Shown here piece after piece: positions 1 through 6,979 of a stretch of 57,434 nt of DNA. The first letter of the stretch is position 1. Every line of letters starts with the position of its first letter. This stretch comes from Fulvivirga sp. (GTDB lineage Bacteria; Bacteroidota; Bacteroidia; Cytophagales; Cyclobacteriaceae): positions 1 to 57,434 of the forward strand of contig JANQLQ010000089.1 in assembly GCA_028280565.1 (NCBI GenBank), read 5' to 3'. The notes beneath the pieces are model-generated. The model ran no database searches, was not told the DNA's origin, and saw only the letters and a list, made by a program, of their open reading frames with translations. Both the position numbers and the translations under genes were made by a program.

Positions 1-50
1 GTTCTTGGCAGATTGCTAAGTAAGGCCATGCGACCATATCGTATGTTATG
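1..50 (-). repeat. attC-like site, truncated by window edge (copy A of 48-bp repeat)
   Basis: On the minus strand this begins CATAACATACGATATGG; its TAA is the stop codon of the gene at 46-657. Bases 1-48 match 2300-2347 with two differences. Placement directly at the 3' end of a gene, and similarity between sites of one array, are what integron attC sites show. The other half of the site lies outside the window, so its symmetry cannot be checked. Confidence 0.45.
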
Positions 51-657
51 TGCCCTCTAGTCTCTTGATCAAACGATTAAAGCTTTCTGATTCTGCAATA
101 CCTAATCCTGGTTGGGAGATGTAAATAAGACCGTCAGGCAGTTTCCAAATATTCTTTACCTCAACGTTTGCTTGAGTTTGAATTAGAGAATCATATTCAT
201 ATTGAAGAACCACATTGAAGTATTTATCTAATCTGCTCTCATCGAAATTTTTAGGTGGGCCCGTAGAAGTCATTCCTCGACCAAATTTTCTGAACCAACC
301 GGAATTAGTATGATCCTTTGCTTTATTAAAATAATAAACCGTATCGTTCCAAATTCTAATTCCATATTTTTTTGAATTCAAAAGATAGTAAGCACTTTTT
401 ACCTGAATTACGTAAGCCGTTGCAGTAATAATGTTATGCTTTATTTTGTTTCCTAAAGGATCCTTGATAAAGGACTTTTTTGTTTTCGTGTAATAAATCA
501 GTTTGTATCCATTATTCTTCTGCCAAATCACTTTGCCTTCATTGAATCCTTCAATTTGATTTGTCTCGATTTCTATAAAGTCTGGAAGTGCTTTCGAGTT
601 AGCACCCAGACAAAAAAGTAGGCTAATCAGAACTATTGCAATTGCACTATTTCTCAT
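46..657 (-). CDS. Secreted protein of unknown function in a cassette-like setting
   Basis: About 203 residues. It starts MRNSAIAIVLISLLFCLGANS, a good Sec signal peptide, which favours this ATG over the in-frame ATG ten codons earlier. The mature part is mixed alpha/beta, rich in Lys, Tyr and Asn, and has no motif I recognise; it is presumably periplasmic or surface-exposed. The stop TAA lies inside the attC-like repeat and the start lies 12 bp beyond the next attC-like site, so the gene fits a promoterless integron cassette. Function unknown. Confidence 0.7.
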   Translation of the reverse strand: MRNSAIAIVLISLLFCLGANSKALPDFIEIETNQIEGFNEGKVIWQKNNGYKLIYYTKTKKSFIKDPLGNKIKHNIITATAYVIQVKSAYYLLNSKKYGIRIWNDTVYYFNKAKDHTNSGWFRKFGRGMTSTGPPKNFDESRLDKYFNVVLQYEYDSLIQTQANVEVKNIWKLPDGLIYISQPGLGIAESESFNRLIKRLEGT

Positions 658-669
658 ACCATGGTGGCT

Positions 670-783
670 CATAACGTCAACTATCATCCGTAAGCTGAAC
701 TTATCAAATTTCCTTAAAAGTATCGGATAGCACTTGCCTTTGCAAATAGCCCTGTTAGCTTACGGGTGACAGTGTCTGTTATG
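670..783 (-). repeat. attC-like site between two minus-strand genes
   Basis: A 114-bp imperfect palindrome. Outer arms are 670-675 and 778-783 (CATAAC/GTTATG). Inner arms are 688-700 and 754-765 (CCGTAAGCTGAAC/GTTAGCTTACGG), pairing except for one extra base. The unpaired spacers between outer and inner arms are both 12 nt. Nested R and L boxes, symmetric unpaired spacers and an extrahelical base are attC hallmarks. The outer boxes do not exactly fit the class 1 consensus (GTTRRRY) and the spacers are longer than usual. Confidence 0.5.
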
Positions 784-790
784 GAGATTT

Positions 791-2101
791 TCATGAGTAT
801 TTGTTGAGGTTAGCCAGAACCTTTACATGAGTTGCTGCTTCTTCAAGAACATCTGACTCATTTTCAGATTTAAAGTCCAAAAGGTTTAAAATCTCATGTT
901 TGATGGTAAATTCTAAAACTTTGCCTATCAATAACAGCTCAATATGGCTTAAATACTCTCGGTAAGTTCCCGTGTGTGCTAATGCATTTCTGGTGTTTAC
1001 AATTTTATTAATGAGCTCTTTTGGTTTGAAACTAAATGAGGTTCCCATAATAGTTTCAAAAGTTGGTTTGAAGGTCCTTAGTCTTTCTCTGTATCTAGAT
1101 TTATCCCAATTTTGACTCTCATTTAAGAATCTGCTTTTTAGATCGGCATCTCCAATGTAATCAGCAATTTTCTGGCGATCATTTTTTCTGTCTGCTATTT
1201 TTTGATTTGAACTTTCATCACCAAATATGCTGTGGAAGCTTTCAATCGCAACACACATGTTGAGGAAGTAACTTTGAAATGACATGTCGGTGTTGTATTG
1301 CTTTTCTTGGAGCAGATCAATGATAGTCTCCAATTTTTCATTTTCAATCCAATTCTTGAAAACGGTTTCAATTGAATCCCTTAGTTTTCGATAGCTGAAC
1401 GAGATATTCTGAGTAAACCTATTTTCCTTTAGATTGTCGAGGGTGTTTATTAATTCTAAGTCACTACTTCGGTCGCTGACCAAATAATACTTGGAGAATT
1501 CGGGATCTTTATTAGTAACGAACAGAATCCATCTCTTTATTTTCCTCATGAGATTTGAGTACTCATCTATATCAACCGCACTATCAGATTTAATGAATAA
1601 AAGGACCTCTTTAAAGATGGATAATTCATCCTGACTGAATGATCTGTTGTATCTCAATATTGTAGATACTTCGAAATTTTCTAATGAGACTGAAAAAATT
1701 TCTTTGTCATCAGGAGCTGTAAAACTACCTTCTTTAATTCTCTCAATACCCTCTTTTTCAATTACCCAGTTAGTTAGAGCTGGGGATATTAGGGTAAGAG
1801 ATGTAAATTCAAGTTCTTTCTTGCTCTTGAAATGAACTCCTTTAATCAAATACGATACATGAATTTTTCGCCAACTTCCTCCAGCACCTGATGATCCTCC
1901 TCCTGTACGAGAATTGACAAAAGTGACTTTATCCATTCCATTAAATTCGCCAAGAATAACTTCCCAGTATTGATCGCCAAAGGAATTTAAAGGAACTTCA
2001 AGATAGATGGAATCCGAGGTTATGTTTAGCCAAATTCCTTTTTGAATCTGATCAGGTGTATCAGGGAAGAAAACTTGACCAAAAACTCTTTCTTTATCCA
2101 T
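791..2101 (-). CDS. ApeA-like HEPN-domain protein (probable anti-phage protein)
   Basis: About 436 residues. The N-terminus (FGQVFFPDTPDQIQKGIWLN) resembles the ApeA N-terminal domain. The C-terminal third is helical and carries RNALAH around residue 375, the R-x4-H ribonuclease motif of HEPN domains. Known ApeA proteins are HEPN RNases that arrest infected cells, and their length is close to this one. The gene sits between two attC-like sites, in line with the common presence of defence genes in integron cassettes. The start is ATG at 2101; an in-frame ATG two codons earlier is equally possible. The anti-phage role is inferred from the family. Confidence 0.65.
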   Translation of the reverse strand: MDKERVFGQVFFPDTPDQIQKGIWLNITSDSIYLEVPLNSFGDQYWEVILGEFNGMDKVTFVNSRTGGGSSGAGGSWRKIHVSYLIKGVHFKSKKELEFTSLTLISPALTNWVIEKEGIERIKEGSFTAPDDKEIFSVSLENFEVSTILRYNRSFSQDELSIFKEVLLFIKSDSAVDIDEYSNLMRKIKRWILFVTNKDPEFSKYYLVSDRSSDLELINTLDNLKENRFTQNISFSYRKLRDSIETVFKNWIENEKLETIIDLLQEKQYNTDMSFQSYFLNMCVAIESFHSIFGDESSNQKIADRKNDRQKIADYIGDADLKSRFLNESQNWDKSRYRERLRTFKPTFETIMGTSFSFKPKELINKIVNTRNALAHTGTYREYLSHIELLLIGKVLEFTIKHEILNLLDFKSENESDVLEEAATHVKVLANLNKYS

Positions 2102-2123
2102 TAGCATAGTTCTCCATCGCCCA

Positions 2124-2349
2124 GATATGGCGCCGTGGCCACCGAGCTCTATTATAATTGCGATGAAATTAGCGAATCTGCCGGTGTATTCAAATTAATT
2201 GATAAGCACTGCGCCATACGGATCAAAAACTCCCACGAACTAGACTCAGTAGAAAGCACGACCGTTTCTTGACAGCAGATAAGCGCGATATTTAGCAGGG
2301 TTCTTGGTAGATTGCTAAGTAAGGCCATGCGACCATATCGTCTGTTAGA
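2124..2349 (-). repeat. attC-like region containing copy B of the 48-bp repeat
   Basis: On the minus strand it starts TCTAACAGACGATATGG. Bases 2300-2347 repeat bases 1-48. Long arms pair at 2323-2339 (GGCCATGCGACCATATC) and 2124-2140 (GATATGGCGCCGTGGCC), differing by one substitution and an offset. The site lies after the stop of a gene fragment and before the ApeA-like gene. Its span (about 225 bp) exceeds usual attC lengths and no clean GTTA box closes it next to the ApeA-like start, so it may be degenerate. Confidence 0.4.
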
Positions 2350-2363
2350 AGCTTTCTATTTGC

Positions 2364-2495
2364 TTATTCTTCTTTAGTAAAACCTTTTACTGCAACGGCC
2401 TTGATCAGCATTGGGATATTACCGTACCAAAAACCTTGGTGTTGACCCCTCGAAACACTCGATCCATTGTTACCAAGGCACAAAACTACGTCTTG
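2364..2495 (-). pseudogene. C-terminal gene fragment of unknown family
   Basis: An open frame of 43 codons with no plausible start, bounded upstream by an in-frame TGA. It reads ...LCLGNNGSSVSRGQ... and ends ...VKGFTKEE followed by TAA. The stop lies 15 bp before an attC-like site, as expected for the end of a cassette gene. The missing N-terminal part was probably lost when the virus-like block starting at 2578 arrived. I do not recognise the family. Confidence 0.35.
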
Positions 2496-2577
2496 TCAGC
2501 AGCTCACCCTGGACGCACTTTAGCCTCCGACACGGTTTAAAGACCCGCCATAAAAAACAAAACTAAAAGCAAGAAAA

Positions 2578-2751
2578 ATGGCAGCAGAAGGAAATGATCT
2601 GGCAAAAAAACAATGGGTGCATTTAGGCTTAACAGCAGTAGGTTTTCTAGTGGTCGGTGGATTGGTTGGAGCTTTTGTAGTTGCCCCAATGATCGACAAG
2701 CAAAAGGCCAAAAAGAAAGCAGCCGCTAGTAAAACGCCAGCCAAAAAATAG
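2578..2751 (+). CDS. Small single-pass membrane protein, first gene of the virus-like block
   Basis: 57 residues: a polar start (MAAEGNDLAKKQW), one hydrophobic segment at residues 15-40 rich in Gly and Val, and a basic Lys/Ala tail. It has the same layout as many small proteins downstream (one glycine-rich membrane helix plus a basic segment). It lies just upstream of the capsid-like gene and is probably the first gene of the operon. It may be a virion membrane protein or a basic nucleic-acid-contacting peptide; function unproven. Confidence 0.6.
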   Translation: MAAEGNDLAKKQWVHLGLTAVGFLVVGGLVGAFVVAPMIDKQKAKKKAAASKTPAKK

Positions 2752-2834
2752 AGCCTGTAGCACATCAAAGATGGCCCATTCGAGCCAGTAGTGCAGGCGA
2801 GAAAATATTTCGATAATCGGAAACAAGAAACAAA

Positions 2835-3803
2835 ATGAATTACGATGACGAATTAGATCGTTACGAAGACGAAGCAGAGGACAGGTACGATGACTATGAT
2901 GAGGACTACGAAGACGACTTTTATGATGAGGACGAAGACGATTTCGATACGGGATTGTCGGGATTTGATGATGAGGACGACTTCTATGACGAGGATGAAG
3001 ATGACTTCTACGATGAAGAAGAGGAAATAGAGTATCTACCGGCCTTTGATGACGAGGACGAGTATGACGAATACGATGATAATGCGTATGACAGCTATAA
3101 GAGTACCAGCATCGGTCGTATTGATCCCAATGATAGGACCCTCACCATAGTTGTTAGAAACACCTCCGGTGCAGATGCCGAGGCGGTCCTATTTGGGGGC
3201 AACGAGAGTGCTGCACAGCCCGCTGGGGTGAGTGTAGAGGTGGAAGAATCCAGCCATAAAGAAGTTCGGGAAGAGTCCAAAGCCAACCCGTTCAAGCTGT
3301 CCGGTTTGAAGATGTCAGTGAGCAATTCTTTGCAGTTTGACAACGTGTTGAAAATCACACGAAGGACGGCAACAGGTTCAAATACCATCCGAGTATGGCA
3401 ACCTCGTAACGCGACCAGTCCCCAGAACTTTACATCCCAACTTATTGACAGCCAGGATTTCGAAATGGACGTGACAGGCCAAGATTCTATCCGTTTCACC
3501 ATCAAAGATGGAGTGACTGTGGTCTTCACCTTTACCATCAAAGCGCGTGCAAACATGGGCAACCTGTTGAAAGGGAACAATGTCGCGGAATTGTCCACGA
3601 CCCCTAGGACCACAGGCTTACCACAGTTGGATCTGCTTCAGAAGAAGCGAAAAAAACGGAAGCGATCGCGACCTAAGCGGACGGTTAGAAGGATCGTTAG
3701 GAGAAGGCCACGGAGAAGCACTAGGAGAAGGGATAATAGGGCTCGTAATCGAAGACGCCCGGCTATGAGAAGAAGAGACCGCAGAAGAGGAAGAAGGAGA
3801 TAG
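2835..3803 (+). CDS. Capsid-like protein: acidic N-tail, beta-rich core, arginine-rich C-tail
   Basis: 322 residues in three parts. Residues 1-90 are almost only Asp, Glu, Tyr and Phe. Residues 95-268 look like one beta-sandwich (LTIVVRNTS, VSVEVEESS, FKLSGLKMSVSN, TIRVWQPRNATSPQNF, DSIRFTIKDGVTVVFTF). Residues 270-322 are dominated by Arg and Lys. The core shares the SPQNF region and its surroundings with the spike-like protein at 7768. A terminator follows directly, so it can be transcribed at a higher level than the genes behind it, as for a major structural protein. Arginine-rich arms that bind packaged nucleic acid are known from icosahedral viruses. The capsid role is inferred; a DNA-condensing surface protein is the alternative. 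Confidence 0.55.
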   Translation: MNYDDELDRYEDEAEDRYDDYDEDYEDDFYDEDEDDFDTGLSGFDDEDDFYDEDEDDFYDEEEEIEYLPAFDDEDEYDEYDDNAYDSYKSTSIGRIDPNDRTLTIVVRNTSGADAEAVLFGGNESAAQPAGVSVEVEESSHKEVREESKANPFKLSGLKMSVSNSLQFDNVLKITRRTATGSNTIRVWQPRNATSPQNFTSQLIDSQDFEMDVTGQDSIRFTIKDGVTVVFTFTIKARANMGNLLKGNNVAELSTTPRTTGLPQLDLLQKKRKKRKRSRPKRTVRRIVRRRPRRSTRRRDNRARNRRRPAMRRRDRRRGRRR

Positions 3804-3853
3804 CATTCGGTATCCCATACTTCACAGATTGTAAGGCTTTATAAGCGTAGACA

Positions 3854-3893
3854 CAGCCAAAGTCGAGGTTCAAAGCCCGCTTTGGCTGTTTTT
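3854..3893 (+). terminator. Rho-independent terminator after the capsid-like gene
   Basis: A perfect 9-bp stem, CAGCCAAAG (3854-3862) with CTTTGGCTG (3880-3888), a 17-nt loop and then TTTTT. It lies 50 bp after the capsid-like gene and before the next gene, and would set high expression of the first genes against read-through into the rest. Confidence 0.85.
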
Positions 3894-3913
3894 GTACTCA
3901 AACCAAACGATTG

Positions 3914-4558
3914 ATGAAAAATCGAGCAAGATCAAAACATGCACAAAACCGGATTGCTTACATCGTGTACAGCAACCCGGCAGCCGTGCGTAAGTTGATC
4001 GATGAGCACGGGTTTGAACCTCCCAGGCACATACATGACCTGGTGGAGGGGACGAAGCAACTGGTTCGAAGAAAAGGCCGCAAGGTGGTCAAGGAACTGA
4101 TCAAGTTGCACCCGGATCGTAAAGCGATACTCCGGGTGGAAAAGATCAAGGAAGACAGTTATTGCAGTGCGTGTAGCAACTACTCCTATGATCCGGTCGA
4201 CAACTTTTGTGGGACGTGCGGACATTCAGCCTACACGGGTCAAGAGAACAGGTCTGACTTCCTGGATCAACTTATTGCTATGGGGCTAAAGGAGTTAGAG
4301 GAACTCTATGGCAACGTTGTAAAGAAGTCCAACAAAGACCCTAACGATAAAAACCTTGCTGAAGAAGTACGGCTCGTTTGGAACGAACTAAGACTTCGAA
4401 AAAAAGAGCCAATAACAAGCAAAAGCACAATCGATGAGCCAGAACCGGAAATCCGTGACGGTATATTGATCAAACCCAAGGAGGCCATGCTCTTTTTAGG
4501 TCTGACACTTGTTGCCGGTGGATTGATTGGTTCGGCATGGAGTTTTAAAAAAGGTTGA
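3914..4558 (+). CDS. Zinc-ribbon membrane protein of the virus-like block
   Basis: About 214 residues. The N-terminal helical part (around residues 10-75) is basic and contains the pattern SNPAAVRKLIDEHG. A zinc ribbon follows at about residues 85-105: CSAC, then CGTC in DNFCGTCGHS. A polar helical linker leads to one C-terminal membrane segment (LFLGLTLVAGGLIGSAW). The start is ATG at 3914; the TTG just before it is less likely. The N-terminal part resembles that of the next gene (NPAAVRKLIDEHG against HPARIINLLNTYG), so the two are probably diverged paralogues. Possibly a minor virion membrane protein binding nucleic acid; unproven. Confidence 0.65.
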   Translation: MKNRARSKHAQNRIAYIVYSNPAAVRKLIDEHGFEPPRHIHDLVEGTKQLVRRKGRKVVKELIKLHPDRKAILRVEKIKEDSYCSACSNYSYDPVDNFCGTCGHSAYTGQENRSDFLDQLIAMGLKELEELYGNVVKKSNKDPNDKNLAEEVRLVWNELRLRKKEPITSKSTIDEPEPEIRDGILIKPKEAMLFLGLTLVAGGLIGSAWSFKKG

Positions 4559-5148
4559 TGGTTCGGGTAGTAAGACATAAGAAACCCGGACGAAATACGG
4601 CTCAAACGAGACGGCTACTGGACCTCCTAGCCCGGTACATAGTAGATCATCCTGCCAGGATCATCAACCTACTCAATACCTATGGCATTAAGACCAAAAA
4701 ATCCAGTAACGGAAAAGTAATTACCAATCACGTCTTCATTGCTATTGAGAAAGGGGGTAAAAGTTTCCATCGAGACCTTGCCGGGCTTTTGGAGCAAAAA
4801 GCTTTGGAAGAAACACAAGAAGACTCCTTTGCCGCAGCGCTTGCCGGTACGATTGGGTCGGTGGCCAACCTATTTGGTGAGAAAGGAAGAAGGAAGACAG
4901 CCCAGGTGCAAGCAAGATCACAAACGCTTCAGACGATGCTGGCCTACAAGGCTCAAAAGGAGCAACAGGAGGCAGCTATAGAGATGGCGAGGGAAGCAGC
5001 CACCCGATCTCAAGCCAACCAGGAAAGACTTTTGAAGATGGCAGGAACAGGGATCGCGATTGCGATAGCAGGGTGGTTTTTCCTGAAGCAGCTAGGAAAG
5101 CCAAAAATGGCCTATCAGCCAAACTATCAGGTAACTCAATCATCATAG
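4558..5148 (+). CDS. Membrane protein paralogous to the zinc-ribbon protein
   Basis: About 196 residues. Residues 1-75 are basic and helical and echo the preceding protein. A central region (EEKGRRKTAQVQARSQTLQ, then EQQEAAIEMAREAA) predicts a long charged helix. One membrane segment follows near residues 163-180 (GTGIAIAIAGWFFL). ATG at 4558 overlaps the previous stop by one base (TGATG), which suggests translational coupling. No known domain. Amphipathic helix plus C-terminal anchor fits a virion-membrane protein. Confidence 0.65.
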   Translation: MVRVVRHKKPGRNTAQTRRLLDLLARYIVDHPARIINLLNTYGIKTKKSSNGKVITNHVFIAIEKGGKSFHRDLAGLLEQKALEETQEDSFAAALAGTIGSVANLFGEKGRRKTAQVQARSQTLQTMLAYKAQKEQQEAAIEMAREAATRSQANQERLLKMAGTGIAIAIAGWFFLKQLGKPKMAYQPNYQVTQSS

Positions 5149-5154
5149 GACAAC

Positions 5155-5610
5155 ATGCAAATCGAAGATACAAATTTCGGCCTTTCAGGACTTCCAGGAG
5201 ATGAATATGATTCGTTCCTGGGCCTGGGAAAAAAAGGAAAGCGAAGAAGAAAGGCCAGGCGGGCACGGAGGAAAGAAAGAAGGAAAATTCGCACGAATAG
5301 GAGAAAACTAAAAAATGAAGAACGGCGAGCGAATATCGAAGCACAACGGGCGCAGACGAGGATCATGACCGCCACAATGGCTCCTACTCCTACCAGGAGT
5401 AGTTCAACACGAAGGCAAGCAGCGGCCAACCCCGCATCCAGTGCAGCAGCCGTCAACCAATCTGGTGTTCCAATGACCCAGAAGGCCGGTTTCGGGGGAA
5501 ATACAATGATCATCATTGGTGTGCTTGTGATTGGGGGCTTTCTATTCATGAACAAGCAACAGCAGCCAGCGAATCCCAACGTCATGCCGCCAGCTCCGCC
5601 TGCACAGTAA
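5155..5610 (+). CDS. Basic protein with C-terminal membrane anchor (FLGLGKKGK family)
   Basis: 151 residues. A short acidic start (about 1-20) leads to DSFLGLGKKGK, then a run of Arg/Lys-rich helix (about 25-65), an Ala/Thr/Ser/Pro-rich linker, a membrane segment at about 120-135 (TMIIIGVLVIGGFLF) and a proline-rich tail. The order acidic start, FLG-x-GKK motif, basic helix, linker, membrane helix recurs at 6553 and more loosely at 5642. The basic part probably binds nucleic acid or acidic partners such as the capsid-like N-tail; this is inference. Confidence 0.65.
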   Translation: MQIEDTNFGLSGLPGDEYDSFLGLGKKGKRRRKARRARRKERRKIRTNRRKLKNEERRANIEAQRAQTRIMTATMAPTPTRSSSTRRQAAANPASSAAAVNQSGVPMTQKAGFGGNTMIIIGVLVIGGFLFMNKQQQPANPNVMPPAPPAQ

Positions 5611-5641
5611 ATGGACAAGTAATTGAGTAAAGGAAGAAACA

Positions 5642-6310
5642 ATGGCAATGATAGATTTTGACATGTATGAAGGACTTGAGGACCTTTCTTTCGAACCGGA
5701 GCATGATGAGGAAGAGGAAGACGATTTTATTCGCCGTAGAAGGGGTAGTTCCAAGAGAAGTAGCAGAAGGTCACGCCGTAGGGCTCGAAGGTCCAAACGA
5801 AGGAATGCCAGGAGGCTAAGGAGGGATCGCAGAAGAGTGGCGAGGGGTAAGAAGCCTAAGCATTCACCAAAGCCTCCTACAAAACCAAAAAGACCGGCCC
5901 CTGCCCCGACCAAGGCAACAAGGTCCGCTAGTGCTGGTCCGACCAAGGCTCCTATGCGAGTGACGAAGAGATCAGCAAGATTAAGCACTATGGGAGCGAT
6001 CACGAGCAGCAATTTGAAAGGGCACTTAGTAGCTAATAAGGCCATACAGAATGAACTGAAGACTAAGCAAGAGGCCGCTAAGGCCAAAGGGTTGCAGAAA
6101 AAGGTGCAGCAAGAAGATTTGAAGACGGCGGGCCTGGCTAAGAAAGTGGAGCAAGAAAATCACAAGACGGAGAACCTGAAGGCCCAAACGCAATTGCTGA
6201 GTACAGGGAGAGGGCTATTAGTTGTAGGAGCACTGGCTTTCGGATACCTACTATACACGAAGGTGATTAAGAAGGAATTGAAACCCAAAACGGTAACCAC
6301 AAAAGCCTAA
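5642..6310 (+). CDS. Acidic/basic protein with long helix and C-terminal membrane anchor
   Basis: 222 residues. An acidic start (about 8-28, PEHDEEEEDD) leads into an Arg/Lys-rich block (about 30-70) with SRRSRRRARRSKRR-like spacing. A Pro/Lys linker, an Ala/Lys/Gln-rich helix with repeated KTx2LxxKVxQE-like units (about 130-180) and a membrane segment near 185-205 (GLLVVGALAFGYLLY) follow. Low complexity makes homology searches weak. It shares its layout with the proteins at 5155 and 6553, suggesting one scaffold used several times. Confidence 0.65.
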   Translation: MAMIDFDMYEGLEDLSFEPEHDEEEEDDFIRRRRGSSKRSSRRSRRRARRSKRRNARRLRRDRRRVARGKKPKHSPKPPTKPKRPAPAPTKATRSASAGPTKAPMRVTKRSARLSTMGAITSSNLKGHLVANKAIQNELKTKQEAAKAKGLQKKVQQEDLKTAGLAKKVEQENHKTENLKAQTQLLSTGRGLLVVGALAFGYLLYTKVIKKELKPKTVTTKA

Positions 6311-6313
6311 CGC

Positions 6314-6547
6314 ATGGACATTCTCGCAAATATTACAGAACAGGACTATACGGATACCATCGGTGAATTACCCGAAGGATTCTTGTTTGCATCGGTCAAA
6401 AATGTAGGTGATCAGGATGTAAACGTGAACGGGGTGGCTTTGTCCGCCGGTGAGGCCAAGAGTTACCCGTTCGTTGGCAAAGGGTACCGGGCAGTCCCTT
6501 TCGAGGTAAGTGAACAGTCAACACTTAGAGTACTCTTAATCATATAA
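6314..6547 (+). CDS. Small beta-rich protein, possible minor structural protein
   Basis: 77 residues, no membrane segment and no basic tail, unlike its neighbours. The sequence (FASVKNVGDQDVNVNGVAL, GEAKSYPFVGKGYRAVPFEV, STLRVLLI) predicts a compact beta-sandwich of about eight strands. Small proteins of this kind occur next to capsid genes in phages. It starts 3 bp after the preceding stop. It could be a vertex or cement protein; this is a guess from size, fold and place. Confidence 0.6.
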   Translation: MDILANITEQDYTDTIGELPEGFLFASVKNVGDQDVNVNGVALSAGEAKSYPFVGKGYRAVPFEVSEQSTLRVLLII

Positions 6548-6552
6548 TTATC

Positions 6553-6978
6553 ATGATAGCAGGAGAAACAGAAAACATCATAGCCATGCATAGTGAGGAT
6601 ACTTACTATGATGACTTTTTGGGCTTTGGAAAGAAGAAGCGAAAGACACGTACCCCGGCAGAAATAGCCACCAGGAAGGAAAAGCGAAAAAACTTCTGGT
6701 CGGGAGTAAAACGTGAAGTCAAAGATTCAGGAGGGGTTGAAGGGGTCGCTTCAAGTGTCAGCAACATTTTTGGCTTATTCAAAAAAGACAAGCAACGTCC
6801 ACAGCAGGCTTACGATTTCCAGGTAGGGGTAGGTCAGACGAATACGCAGCAACAGGATAAAAAAGTACCTGTAGCGATGTATGTGGTCGGTGGGGCCGTA
6901 GTGATCGGATTAGCCGTGTGGGGCATGACACAAATGAAGAAGAATAAAAGTAGCAATGTAAATACCCCCGTCAACTAG
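6553..6978 (+). CDS. Basic protein with C-terminal membrane anchor (DDFLGFGKKKRK)
   Basis: 141 residues, with a short acidic start, DDFLGFGKKKRK at about 20-31, and a basic helix (about 32-60). A Ser/Gly region containing SNIFGLFKKDK, a Gln-rich linker and a membrane segment near 110-128 (MYVVGGAVVIGLAVWGM) follow. The motif and order match the protein at 5155. The next ATG follows one base after the stop. Confidence 0.65.
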   Translation: MIAGETENIIAMHSEDTYYDDFLGFGKKKRKTRTPAEIATRKEKRKNFWSGVKREVKDSGGVEGVASSVSNIFGLFKKDKQRPQQAYDFQVGVGQTNTQQQDKKVPVAMYVVGGAVVIGLAVWGMTQMKKNKSSNVNTPVN

Positions 6979-6979
6979 C

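Noticed and set aside
2520-2768. Minus-strand 82-codon frame at the left end of the virus-like block
   Set aside because: It mirrors the Gly/Val/Ala membrane segment of the plus-strand gene at 2578, which has the same layout as its neighbours.
3095-3613. Long minus-strand frame opposite the capsid-like gene
   Set aside because: It is antisense to a gene with strong composition and packing support; its translation has no domain or start context.
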